Assembly (NCBI GenBank): GCA_003553795.1
Contig: PWFH01000053.1
Location: forward strand, 16,137 to 80,136
Direction of reading: 5' to 3'
From: Egibacter sp.
GTDB lineage: Bacteria > Actinomycetota > Nitriliruptoria > Euzebyales > Egibacteraceae
Length of the DNA stretch: 64,000 nucleotides
In this document: positions 24,829-32,313 of the stretch, piece after piece
Position numbering within the stretch: position 1 is the first letter of the stretch
Layout: each line of letters opens with the position of its first letter
Program-made: the position numbers and the translations under genes
Notes under the pieces: generated by a model
The model's database searches: none
Told to the model about the DNA's origin: nothing
Seen by the model: the letters and a program-made list of their open reading frames with translations, nothing else

Positions 24829-26502
24829 TCACCCAAAAATGGAAGGACGTTCCAGTACCGGGTGGGGGCTGGGGTGATCGAGGAGGAAGCCCTGCCCGAG
24901 CTCGACACCCAGGCTGCGCAGGACGCCGAGCTCCGCGGCGGTCTCGATGCCCTCGGCGACGAGTGCGGTGCCGGTCTCGCGGGCGAAGTGCACGAGCCCC
25001 GCGACGAGCGCCTGCCGCGCCGGGTCGGCGTCGATGCCCTGGACCCAGAGGCGGTCGAGCTTGACCCAGTCCGGCGCGAGGGTGAGGACGTGGATGAGCG
25101 AGGCGTAGCCCGCGCCGGCGTCGTCGACGGCGACCTGCACCGAGGGGCCGAACGAGGCCATCGCCTGCTTGACCGCGTCGTAGTCGTCGATGTGGTCGTG
25201 CTCGGTGAGCTCGAGGACGATCGCCCGCGACTGGGCGTCGAGCAGGGCCGGCAGGCCCGGGTCGCCGACGACGAGCCGCGGGGAGAGGTTGAGGCCGAGG
25301 AGGAGCTCGCCGGGCAGGTCTCGGGCGCGGTCGAGGGCGCGGCGCATCGTCGCGGCCTCGAGCTCGATGCCGCAGCCGGTGCGGGCCGCCTCGAGGAAGC
25401 GCTCCTGCGGGCTCGCGCCGTCGTGGAAGCGCGTGAGGGCCTCGGCGCCCAGTGCGACGCCGTCGGCGAGGCGGCGGATGGGCTGGAAGACCGTCGTGAA
25501 GGCCCCGGCCTCGATGATGCGGAGCAGCGCCTCGCGGGAGGCGGCGTGCTGCCCCCACGCGTCACGCTGGTCGTGCAGGAGCGTGACGATGACCTCGCCG
25601 AGGTCGATGGCGAGGGCGAGGCGCCGGCCGGCGACGTCGCGTGCGGTGTGCTCGTCGACGATGCCGAGGACGCCGAGGAGCTCGTCACCGGCGACGAGCG
25701 GGGTGTAGGCCACGCTGTGCTCGCCGCCGGGCAGCTCGATGCGGCGCTTGGGTCGCTCCCGGGGGCTGGCGTCGGCGGCGCCGGGCGCGTCGACCCAGGG
25801 ACCTCGCAGGGCCCGCTCGTGCAGGCCACGGGTGAGGCGCTGTGACAGCGCCCGGCCCGTCCGCAGGGCCTCGGCGAAGGGCCCGGTGGCCGCCGCGGTC
25901 ACGGCGACGTCGTGGGAGAACATCACGATCGCCGCACCGGCGATCCCGTCCTCCTCGGCGAGGCGGTGGGCCAGCGCCGTCGCGGTCTCCTCGAGGGAGG
26001 AGCCCGAGCGCTGGCGGGTGAGGTCGGCGAGCAGCTCGGTGCGCTCGCGCATGCGCTCCTCGAGCACCCGGGTCCACGCGGCCTGGCCGCGCAGCTGCGC
26101 CCGGACCCGCGCGACGAGCTCGGCGGTGGACACCGGCTTGGCGAGGTAGTCGTCGGCGCCGGCCTCGAGCGCGCGGACGCGGCGGTCGACCTCACCCTCC
26201 CCGGTGACGAAGATCACCGGGAGGGTGCGGGTGCGCTCCTTGGCGCGGAGCTCGCGCAGGACCTCGACGCCGTCCATCTCCGGCATGCGGCTGTCGAGCA
26301 GCACCGCGGCGACGCGGTGCTCGGCGATCGTGGCGAGCGCCGCGGGGCCGCTGGCGGCCTCGATCGCCTCGAAGCCGCTGCGGCGCAGCACCGTGGCGAA
26401 GAGCGACCGCACGGCGCGCTCGTCGTCGACGACGAGGATGGTGTGCCCGTCACTGTCGGCCTCACCCGGCGCGGGCGGCGCCCCCTCGCGCGTGCGCTCC
26501 AT
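24829..26502 (-). CDS. Response-regulator GAF-EAL protein (cyclic-di-GMP phosphodiesterase)
   Basis: 557 residues from ATG 26502 (TTG at 26547 also in frame). A receiver domain comes first (about 20-140: ILVVDDERAVR, phosphoacceptor Asp in LLDSRMPEMDG, Lys in LAKPVS). A coiled segment and a GAF-like region follow (about 170-310), then an EAL domain (about 325-557). EAL residues needed for hydrolysis appear present: EALTRF, NLSPR, LELTEHD, VDDAGAGYASL, VKLDR, VAEGIET. No GGDEF domain. It would be a phosphorelay-controlled enzyme lowering cyclic-di-GMP, but no partner histidine kinase is adjacent. Convergent with the CCA gene. Confidence 0.88.
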   Translation of the reverse strand: MERTREGAPPAPGEADSDGHTILVVDDERAVRSLFATVLRRSGFEAIEAASGPAALATIAEHRVAAVLLDSRMPEMDGVEVLRELRAKERTRTLPVIFVTGEGEVDRRVRALEAGADDYLAKPVSTAELVARVRAQLRGQAAWTRVLEERMRERTELLADLTRQRSGSSLEETATALAHRLAEEDGIAGAAIVMFSHDVAVTAAATGPFAEALRTGRALSQRLTRGLHERALRGPWVDAPGAADASPRERPKRRIELPGGEHSVAYTPLVAGDELLGVLGIVDEHTARDVAGRRLALAIDLGEVIVTLLHDQRDAWGQHAASREALLRIIEAGAFTTVFQPIRRLADGVALGAEALTRFHDGASPQERFLEAARTGCGIELEAATMRRALDRARDLPGELLLGLNLSPRLVVGDPGLPALLDAQSRAIVLELTEHDHIDDYDAVKQAMASFGPSVQVAVDDAGAGYASLIHVLTLAPDWVKLDRLWVQGIDADPARQALVAGLVHFARETGTALVAEGIETAAELGVLRSLGVELGQGFLLDHPSPHPVLERPSIFG

Positions 26503-26647
26503 GGTCTCCCGCGTCTCCCGGTCCCCTCGGCGACCTTGCCTCGGCAAGGCTAGAGGACGCCCGCCACGACCGTATGGCGCGGTCGCCCCCAGAGCCTACG
26601 CAACGGGAGATACCGGAGGCGGCCCGTCCGCCCCCGCGCCGATGACG

Positions 26648-28807
26648 TCACGTCCGCCCCGGGCGCCGCGTCTCGAGGGCGGCGACGACCCGCTCGAGCA
26701 ACGGGTGGGCGAGGGCCTCCTCGAGCGCGAGCTCGCGGTGCCCCTCCTCCGCGTGCTCGTCGGGCACCGCGAGCGGCAGCCGCCAGTTCGGGTAGATCGT
26801 GACCGTGCCGGGCAGGTTGGGCTGGCGCCGGTCGCCGACCGCGTCGTGCAGGCTCGCGGCGACGAGGCGGGAGGGCGTCTCGGCGAGGAAGGCGTGCATC
26901 GCGACGATGAGCTCCTCGAGGGTGGGCTCCTCGCCGACGAGGCCGGCCTCGCGCAGGTGCCGGTGCATGAGCCCGCGCTCAGCGTCCTTGTGCGCCCATT
27001 CGGCGGCCGGGTCGGCGTCCTCGCCGAGCAGGCCGAGCTCGGTGCGCAGGCGGACGTCCTCGCCGGTCCACCACCCCGCCGCGGTCGGCAGGTCGTGGGT
27101 GCTCACCGAGGCCAGCGCGGTCTCCCGGTAGGCCGACGCCGGCCGCAGCCGGGAGTCGTCGGCGTCGTCGCGCTCGAAGTAGAGCACCTGCGAGCCGAGG
27201 ACCTGCTGGGCGCTGAGCGTCTCGCGGACCCCGGGCTCGACGGTGCCGAGGTCCTCGCCGACGACGACGGCGTCGGCGCGGTGCGCCTCGAGCGCGAGGA
27301 TGCCGAGCATGTCCTCGGAGGGGTAGCGCACGTACGTGCCCTCCGCCGGGGTCGCCCCCTCGGGGATCCAGAAGAGGCGGAATAGCCCCATGACGTGATC
27401 GATGCGGATGCCGCCGGCGTGGCGCAGCACCGCGGCGAGCATGTCGCGGAACGGCGCGAAGCCGGTCTCGGGCAGGCGGTTGGGCAGCAGCGGCGGTTGC
27501 GCCCAGTCCTGGCCCTGCTGGTTGAAGTAGTCCGGTGGCGCCCCGACGGTGACCCCGAGGGCGATCTCGTCCTGCAGCGCCCAGGCGTCGGCGCCGCCGG
27601 CGTCGACCCCGACGGCGAGGTCGTGGACGACCCCGAGGCGCATGCCCGCGTCCCTGGCGGCGCCCTGCGCAGCCTCGAGCTGCTCGTTGCAGAGCATCTG
27701 CAGCCACATGTGGAAGGACACGCGCTCGGCGTGACGCTCGCGGAACGCGGCGACGGCCGGGGCGTCGGGGTGCCGGAGCTCTGCGGGCCAGGTGCCGAAC
27801 GGCACGCCGTGGATCTCGCCGATCGCGCAGAACGTCGCGAAGTCGCGCAGGGCGGGGCCCTGCGCGGCCGCGAAGGCCTCGAGCGCGGCGTGGCGCTCGG
27901 GCGGCAGCGCCGCGAAGGCCTCGCCGAGCGCGGCCATCTTCGCGGCCTGCACCGCGTCGCGGTCGATGCGGTGGGGGTTGGGCCGGGCCTGGGCGGCCAG
28001 CCCGGCGACCCGGTCGCGGGCCTCACCCTCGAGGGCGGCCACCTCGGGCACCTCCTCGACGCGCAGCATGAGCGGGTCGTGGAAGCGCCGACTCGAGGGG
28101 AAGTAGGGCGAGGGCTCGACCGGTGGGACCGGGGCCTGGGCGTGCAGGGGGTTGGCCACGGCGAAGTGCGCCCCCCGCTCGGCGCTCCACGTGAGCACCG
28201 TGCGGAGGTCGGCGAGGTCGCCGATGCCCCAGCTGCCCTCCCCGAGCAGCGCGTAGACCTGGAGCATCCAGCCCCAGGCGCGCGGCAGGTCCTCGGGCAG
28301 CGGCGCCGCGGGCGGGGCGACGGCGAGCAGCCCCTCGGCGGTGCCGTCGACCGCACCGTCGACCTCGAGGGTGTGGTAGCCCAGCGGCAGGTCGGTCGGC
28401 AGGTCGAGCTCGACGGCGGTGCGTGGGCCTCCGTGGACGTCGGCCGTGCCGAGGCCGGCGTCGCGGGTGGTGGCCTCGACGTCGCGCACGCCGCCGTCCT
28501 CGCGCCGCACGCGGACGGTGAGGTCGGCCCCGGGGGGCACCCGGAGGGTGACCGTGGCGGGCCGCCCGGCCCGCACCACGGTGCTCGGGGGCACGACGCG
28601 CAGCCATGGCGCGCGCCGCGCCGCGGCGAGGGCGTCGGCGGCCTCGCCGTCATCGGCGACCTCGACACCGAGCGCGGCCAGCGCCGCGCGGATCGTCCGG
28701 CGCGAGGTCGCGTGCCAGCGGCCGTCGATGCGGTGGTAGCCCGTGGCGATGCCGTAGGCCTCGGCGAGCTCCGCGAGCGGACCTACGGCGGGGTCGTTGT
28801 CAGCGAT
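26648..28807 (-). CDS. malQ: 4-alpha-glucanotransferase (amylomaltase)
   Basis: GH77 enzyme transferring maltooligosaccharide units. Catalytic residues: Asp in RIDHVMG, Glu in VVGEDLG, Asp in THDLPT. Start problem: conserved N-terminal sequence (LAELAEAYGIATGYHRIDG) is in frame upstream of the first ATG/GTG (GTG at 28594), reaching to the sodN stop at 28811-28813. The only initiator-like codon in that stretch is ATC at 28807-28805, with AAGGG seven bases upstream. I give the extended gene, 719 residues, which matches actinobacterial MalQ length; the 648-residue version would lose the conserved start. It begins four bases after sodN ends. Confidence 0.9.
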   Translation of the reverse strand: MADNDPAVGPLAELAEAYGIATGYHRIDGRWHATSRRTIRAALAALGVEVADDGEAADALAAARRAPWLRVVPPSTVVRAGRPATVTLRVPPGADLTVRVRREDGGVRDVEATTRDAGLGTADVHGGPRTAVELDLPTDLPLGYHTLEVDGAVDGTAEGLLAVAPPAAPLPEDLPRAWGWMLQVYALLGEGSWGIGDLADLRTVLTWSAERGAHFAVANPLHAQAPVPPVEPSPYFPSSRRFHDPLMLRVEEVPEVAALEGEARDRVAGLAAQARPNPHRIDRDAVQAAKMAALGEAFAALPPERHAALEAFAAAQGPALRDFATFCAIGEIHGVPFGTWPAELRHPDAPAVAAFRERHAERVSFHMWLQMLCNEQLEAAQGAARDAGMRLGVVHDLAVGVDAGGADAWALQDEIALGVTVGAPPDYFNQQGQDWAQPPLLPNRLPETGFAPFRDMLAAVLRHAGGIRIDHVMGLFRLFWIPEGATPAEGTYVRYPSEDMLGILALEAHRADAVVVGEDLGTVEPGVRETLSAQQVLGSQVLYFERDDADDSRLRPASAYRETALASVSTHDLPTAAGWWTGEDVRLRTELGLLGEDADPAAEWAHKDAERGLMHRHLREAGLVGEEPTLEELIVAMHAFLAETPSRLVAASLHDAVGDRRQPNLPGTVTIYPNWRLPLAVPDEHAEEGHRELALEEALAHPLLERVVAALETRRPGRT

Positions 28808-28810
28808 CGC

Positions 28811-29230
28811 TCAGCCCTTCTTCGTCGCCCAGAAGATCTCGCTGATCTCCTCGATGAGGGACAGCAACTCACGGCCCACCTCGGGGTCCATCGACTTCTT
28901 CGCGTCGCCGGCCTGCTTGATCGCGCGCCAGAAGAGGTCGTGGAGCTGGGGGTAGGACTCGACGTGCGGGGGCTTGAAGTAGTCGGTCCACAGCACCGAG
29001 AGGTGGTGCTTGACGAGCTCGGCGCGCTGCTCCTTGATGAAGATCGCGCGGTCGCGGAAGACCGCGTCGTCGGAGGCGTGGTACTTCTCGGCGCACGCCA
29101 CGACCGACTCCGCCTCGATGCGCGCCTGCGCGGGGTCGTAGACGCCGCACATGAGGTCGCAGTGGGCGGAGACCTCGCGGGGGGCGGCGAGGCGGTCGGC
29201 GAGCGTGAGCAGCTTCGCGGGGATGGACAT
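28811..29230 (-). CDS. sodN: Nickel superoxide dismutase
   Basis: 139-residue precursor. A ~22-residue leader must be removed to expose the nickel hook starting at His: here HCDLMCGVYDPAQARIEAES. Ni ligands (His1, Cys2, Cys6) are all present. Hook position 5, Pro in the usual HCDLPCGVY, is Met. The helical bundle (EKYHASDDAVFRDRAIFIKEQ ... WTDYFKPPH) is typical. ATG at 29228-29230 with AAGGAG seven bases upstream. The maturation peptidase SodX is divergently encoded at 29292. Confidence 0.94.
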   Translation of the reverse strand: MSIPAKLLTLADRLAAPREVSAHCDLMCGVYDPAQARIEAESVVACAEKYHASDDAVFRDRAIFIKEQRAELVKHHLSVLWTDYFKPPHVESYPQLHDLFWRAIKQAGDAKKSMDPEVGRELLSLIEEISEIFWATKKG

Positions 29231-29279
29231 CGTGACTCCTTCTTGCAAGACGGTCGCAGGGAGAGGCCCCTTGCGGCCG

Positions 29280-29285
29280 TATGCT
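29280..29285 (+). promoter_or_regulatory. -10 element of leaderless sodX mRNA
   Basis: TATGCT followed by exactly six bases and the ATG at 29292, so the expected +1 is the A of the start codon. No Shine-Dalgarno is present. Confidence 0.5.
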
Positions 29286-29291
29286 ATCCGC

Positions 29292-29774
29292 ATGCACCTC
29301 GGCCTATGCCGCGTCCCGGGAGGTCCCCGGCGCACGGGCTCCTCCCGCTGGCGCGGCCGTGGCGTCCTCGCCGTGCTGCTCGCCGCCGTGCTCCTGCCCG
29401 CCGCGGCCTGCCGTCCCTCCCGCGTGCGCGTGCGCGGCCCGAGCATGGCACCGGCGCTCGTCGACGGCGACCGACTGCTCGTCTGCCGTGGGTGCCACGC
29501 CTCCCGCGCGCGCCCCGGCGAGGTCGTCGTCGTCGCCCGCCCCGGCGGCGGGGAGGCGGTCAAGCGCCTCGTCGGCGGGCCGGGTGACGTCGTCGACGCC
29601 GCCGGCGGGCCGCTGCGCCTCGTGGCGGGCGAGATCGCCGTCGCCGGCGACGACCCTGCGCGGAGCACCGACAGCCGGCGCTGGGGCCCGCTGCCCGTCG
29701 GGGCACTGCGCGGACGGGCGCTCGGCGTCTACCACCCGCCCGAGCGGGTGCGCTGGGGCGCGTCGCTGCGCTGA
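29292..29774 (+). CDS. Nickel-type superoxide dismutase maturation protease (SodX)
   Basis: 160-residue S26-family signal-peptidase-like protein. The nucleophile serine is in RGPSMAPALVDGDRLL and the general-base lysine in GEAVKRLVGGPGD. One N-terminal hydrophobic helix (about 26-39) ends in AAACR. Such proteases remove the SodN leader and normally sit beside sodN; here the two are divergent with 61 bp between start codons. A general signal peptidase is less likely given the neighbour. Confidence 0.88.
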   Translation: MHLGLCRVPGGPRRTGSSRWRGRGVLAVLLAAVLLPAAACRPSRVRVRGPSMAPALVDGDRLLVCRGCHASRARPGEVVVVARPGGGEAVKRLVGGPGDVVDAAGGPLRLVAGEIAVAGDDPARSTDSRRWGPLPVGALRGRALGVYHPPERVRWGASLR

Positions 29775-29864
29775 CCGCCCGGACCCGCCCGCCGCCCGGA
29801 CCCGCCGCCCCCCGCACGGCCGCGCGGACGCGCCGCCGAAGGGCCCGTCACCTCGGGGCGGTGC

Positions 29865-31019
29865 TCAGGCGCGGCGCCCGGCGGTGGACGAGAACGCCTC
29901 GTCGGCTGGCGCCTCGCCGATCGGCGCGGCGATGAACTCCTCGACCATCTGGCGGCAGACGTCGTCGTGGAACTGCACGGGCGGGGACTTCATGAAGTAG
30001 CTCGAGGGGCCGAGCAGGGGGCCGCCGGCCCCGCGGTCGAGGCCGAGCTTGGCGCAGCGGATCGCGTCGATGACGACGCCCGCGGAGTTCGGGGAGTCCC
30101 ACACCTCGAGCTTGAGGTCGATCGACAGCGGCGCGTCGCCGAAGTTGCGGCCCTCGAGGCGGATGTGGGCCCACTTGCGGTCCTCGAGCCAGGGCACGTG
30201 GTCGCTGGGGCCGACGTGGACGTCGTCGTCGCCGAGCGGCTGGTCCATCTGGCTCGTCACCGACTGGGTCTTGGAGACCTTCTTCGACGACAGCCGCTCG
30301 CGCTCGAGCATGTTCTTGAAGTCCATGTTGCCGCCGAAGTTCAGCTGGTAGGTGTGGTCCATGTGCAGCCCGCGGTCCTCGAAGAGCCGGGTGAGGACCC
30401 GGTGGACGATCGTCGCGCCGACCTGGGACTTGATGTCGTCGCCGACGATCGGCACGCCGGCGTCGGCGAAGCGCTGCGCCCACGTCGGGTCGCTGGCGAT
30501 GAAGACCGGCAGGCAGTTGACGAAGGCCACGCCGGCGTCGATGGCGGCCTGTGCGTAGAACCGGGCGGCCTGCTCCGAGCCGACCGGCAGGTAGCTCACG
30601 AGCACCTCGGCGCCGCTGCGTCGCAGCTCCGCGGCCACGTCGACGGGCTCGAGGCCGGACTCGGCGATCTCCTCACGGTAGTACTGCCCGAGACCGTCGA
30701 GGGTCGGACCGCGCTGGACCTCGACGCCGGTCGGTGCGACGTCGGCGAACTGCAGGGTGTTGTTCGGCGGGGCGACGATCGCCTCGGCGAGGTCGCGACC
30801 GACCTTCTTCGCGTCGACGTCGAAGGCCGCGACGAACTCGAGGTCGCGGACGTGCATCCCGGCGAGCTCGACGTGCATGAGCCCCGGGACGTCGTCGCCG
30901 GGGTCGGCGTCGGCGTAGTACGTCACGCCCTGCACGAGCGAGCTCGCGCAGTTGCCGACGCCGACGATCGCGACCCGGACGCGGTCGGTGCGCGGCTCCG
31001 GCGTGGCGTGGCTGCTCAT
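29865..31019 (-). CDS. ino1: Inositol-3-phosphate synthase
   Basis: 384 residues. It converts glucose 6-phosphate to 1L-myo-inositol 1-phosphate, the first step to phosphatidylinositol and mycothiol-type thiols. NAD-binding loop [16 protein letters not shown], then [16 protein letters not shown], the active-site lysine region [15 protein letters not shown] and LNFGGNMDF. Length and sequence fit the actinobacterial form. ATG start at 31017-31019, 76 bp after the PadR gene on the same strand, the order ino1-padR seen in Mycobacterium (Rv0046c-Rv0047c). Confidence 0.95.
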   Translation of the reverse strand: MSSHATPEPRTDRVRVAIVGVGNCASSLVQGVTYYADADPGDDVPGLMHVELAGMHVRDLEFVAAFDVDAKKVGRDLAEAIVAPPNNTLQFADVAPTGVEVQRGPTLDGLGQYYREEIAESGLEPVDVAAELRRSGAEVLVSYLPVGSEQAARFYAQAAIDAGVAFVNCLPVFIASDPTWAQRFADAGVPIVGDDIKSQVGATIVHRVLTRLFEDRGLHMDHTYQLNFGGNMDFKNMLERERLSSKKVSKTQSVTSQMDQPLGDDDVHVGPSDHVPWLEDRKWAHIRLEGRNFGDAPLSIDLKLEVWDSPNSAGVVIDAIRCAKLGLDRGAGGPLLGPSSYFMKSPPVQFHDDVCRQMVEEFIAAPIGEAPADEAFSSTAGRRA

Positions 31020-31095
31020 CGTTCAGCTCCTTGTCCTGCGGCCCTGGGGCCGCGGCGGTGGGTCGTGGCGGTGGTGGGTGGCAACGGTCCCTCGC

Positions 31096-31683
31096 TCAGG
31101 GCCCGTGCGGGTGCTCGGTGGCGGGATCGGGCTCGTTGCTCGGTGCCTCGGCGTCGGCGAGCTCCTCGAGCGTCGCGCGCTCGGCGGCGATGAGCTCGTC
31201 GAGCCAGGCGATGTCGTGCTCGGTGACCGACACGCCGTGGCGCATGAGCGAGAGGGTGTAGCCGTCGACGCGCGCGGGCGCCGAGCGCAGCGAGCGCCGG
31301 CCCTCGGCGAGGCGTCCCTCGAGGGTCTGCTTGCGGCGCTCGAGCAGGCGGATGCGCGACTCGGGCCGCAGGTAGCCGAAGAAGGCGAGGCGCAGGGGGA
31401 ACTTCTCGTCCTCCCAGGCCGACTGCGGGCCCTCCTCGAGGAGCGCGAGGAACTCCTCCTCACCGGTCTCGGTGATGCGGTAGACGTGCTTGCGCCGGGA
31501 GGTGGCGTCGGCGTGGGGCAGCCGCTCGACCACCCCGCGGCGCTCGAGTCGCTTGAGGGTGGGGTACAGCGAGCCGAAGGACACCGTCCAGAAGAAGCCG
31601 AGGCGCTGTCCCAGCTGCTTCTTCAGCTCGTAGCCGTGCATGGACCGCTCCTTGAGCAGCCCGAGGATGGCAAGCTCCAGCAT
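31096..31683 (-). CDS. PadR-family transcriptional regulator
   Basis: 195 residues. Winged-helix N-terminus with the family start LELAILGLLKERSMHGYELKK, recognition region SFGSLYPTLKRLERRGVVER, and a C-terminal helical dimerisation part (about 105-180). Upstream of ino1 on the same strand, so it probably controls itself and ino1. A 20-bp near-palindrome (31708-31727) lies in its promoter. ATG at 31681-31683. Confidence 0.92.
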   Translation of the reverse strand: MLELAILGLLKERSMHGYELKKQLGQRLGFFWTVSFGSLYPTLKRLERRGVVERLPHADATSRRKHVYRITETGEEEFLALLEEGPQSAWEDEKFPLRLAFFGYLRPESRIRLLERRKQTLEGRLAEGRRSLRSAPARVDGYTLSLMRHGVSVTEHDIAWLDELIAAERATLEELADAEAPSNEPDPATEHPHGP

Positions 31684-31707
31684 CGTGTCCCGACCTCGGC
31701 GATGTAG

Positions 31708-31727
31708 CGCAGCGATATATCGCGGCG
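31708..31727. promoter_or_regulatory. Palindromic operator candidate in the padR/DUF5318 divergent promoter
   Basis: The perfect core GCGATATATCGC (31712-31723) is extended on each side to CGC/GCG with one mismatch. It is A/T-rich at the centre in a G+C-rich context and lies 25-44 bp upstream of padR. Likely bound by PadR; this is an inference from position and symmetry. Confidence 0.55.
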
Positions 31728-31831
31728 AGACAAGCCTAGCGCCCTCCCGTCCGGAGGCAACGTGGCCGCACCCCGGGGTCGGCGCGCCCGGTGGCGGCGA
31801 CCGGCCCGACCGCGGCGGGCGTGGGGACCCC

Positions 31832-31837
31832 TACACT
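31832..31837 (+). promoter_or_regulatory. -10 element of leaderless DUF5318 mRNA
   Basis: TACACT with six bases between it and ATG 31844, so +1 would be the A of ATG. No ribosome-binding site precedes the gene. Confidence 0.5.
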
Positions 31838-31843
31838 CGACGC

Positions 31844-32245
31844 ATGCAGGGACGCACCGACTATCGCATGGCCAAGCGCGCGCTCGTGCGCGAGGTCACC
31901 CACGGGGTCGTCCCGCGCGAGGACGTCTGCGACGCCCACCCCGAGCTGTTGCGGGCCGCGCGCAGCGTCGGCGCCATCGTCGAGCGCGGCTGCCCGATCT
32001 GCGCGCTCGCCGACGAGCGCGCCGCGGTGCCCGCCGACGCCACGCCGTCGATGCGCCTCGTGACCTACGTCTTCGGCGACGACCTGCGCCGCAGCGAGGG
32101 CAAGATCGTCTGGAGCGAGGCCGAGCTCGCCGAGCTCGCCGGGCGCTACCGGTCCCTGCAGGCCTACACCGTCGAGTGCTGCCTCGTGTGTGGCTGGAAC
32201 CACCTCATGGAGAGCTACCCCGTGGGACAGGCCGACGTCGGCTAG
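31844..32245 (+). CDS. DUF5318 protein
   Basis: 133 residues. Two Cys pairs, CPICALADE and CCLVCGWNHL, suggest a zinc site. An N-terminal basic stretch (RMAKRALVREVTHG) and a conserved LVTYVFGDDLRR strand match DUF5318, whose mycobacterial member (Rv0049) also sits between padR and a class A PBP gene. No biochemical role is known to me. Probably leaderless. Confidence 0.85.
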   Translation: MQGRTDYRMAKRALVREVTHGVVPREDVCDAHPELLRAARSVGAIVERGCPICALADERAAVPADATPSMRLVTYVFGDDLRRSEGKIVWSEAELAELAGRYRSLQAYTVECCLVCGWNHLMESYPVGQADVG

Positions 32246-32313
32246 CCCACGCCCGTCCCGTCGGCCATCGGCGGCCACGACCGTCCCCGCGGGGGGATGG
32301 CACACTTGCCCCC

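Noticed and set aside
23133..25829. Long minus-strand open frame across CCA and EAL genes
   Set aside because: Antisense to a clear CCA-adding enzyme and out of frame with the EAL protein; no domain recognised.
26534..26549. CCTTGCC-TC-GGCAAGG inverted repeat near the EAL start as a terminator
   Set aside because: The loop of two bases is too small for a stable hairpin and it lies upstream of the gene; at most an operator.
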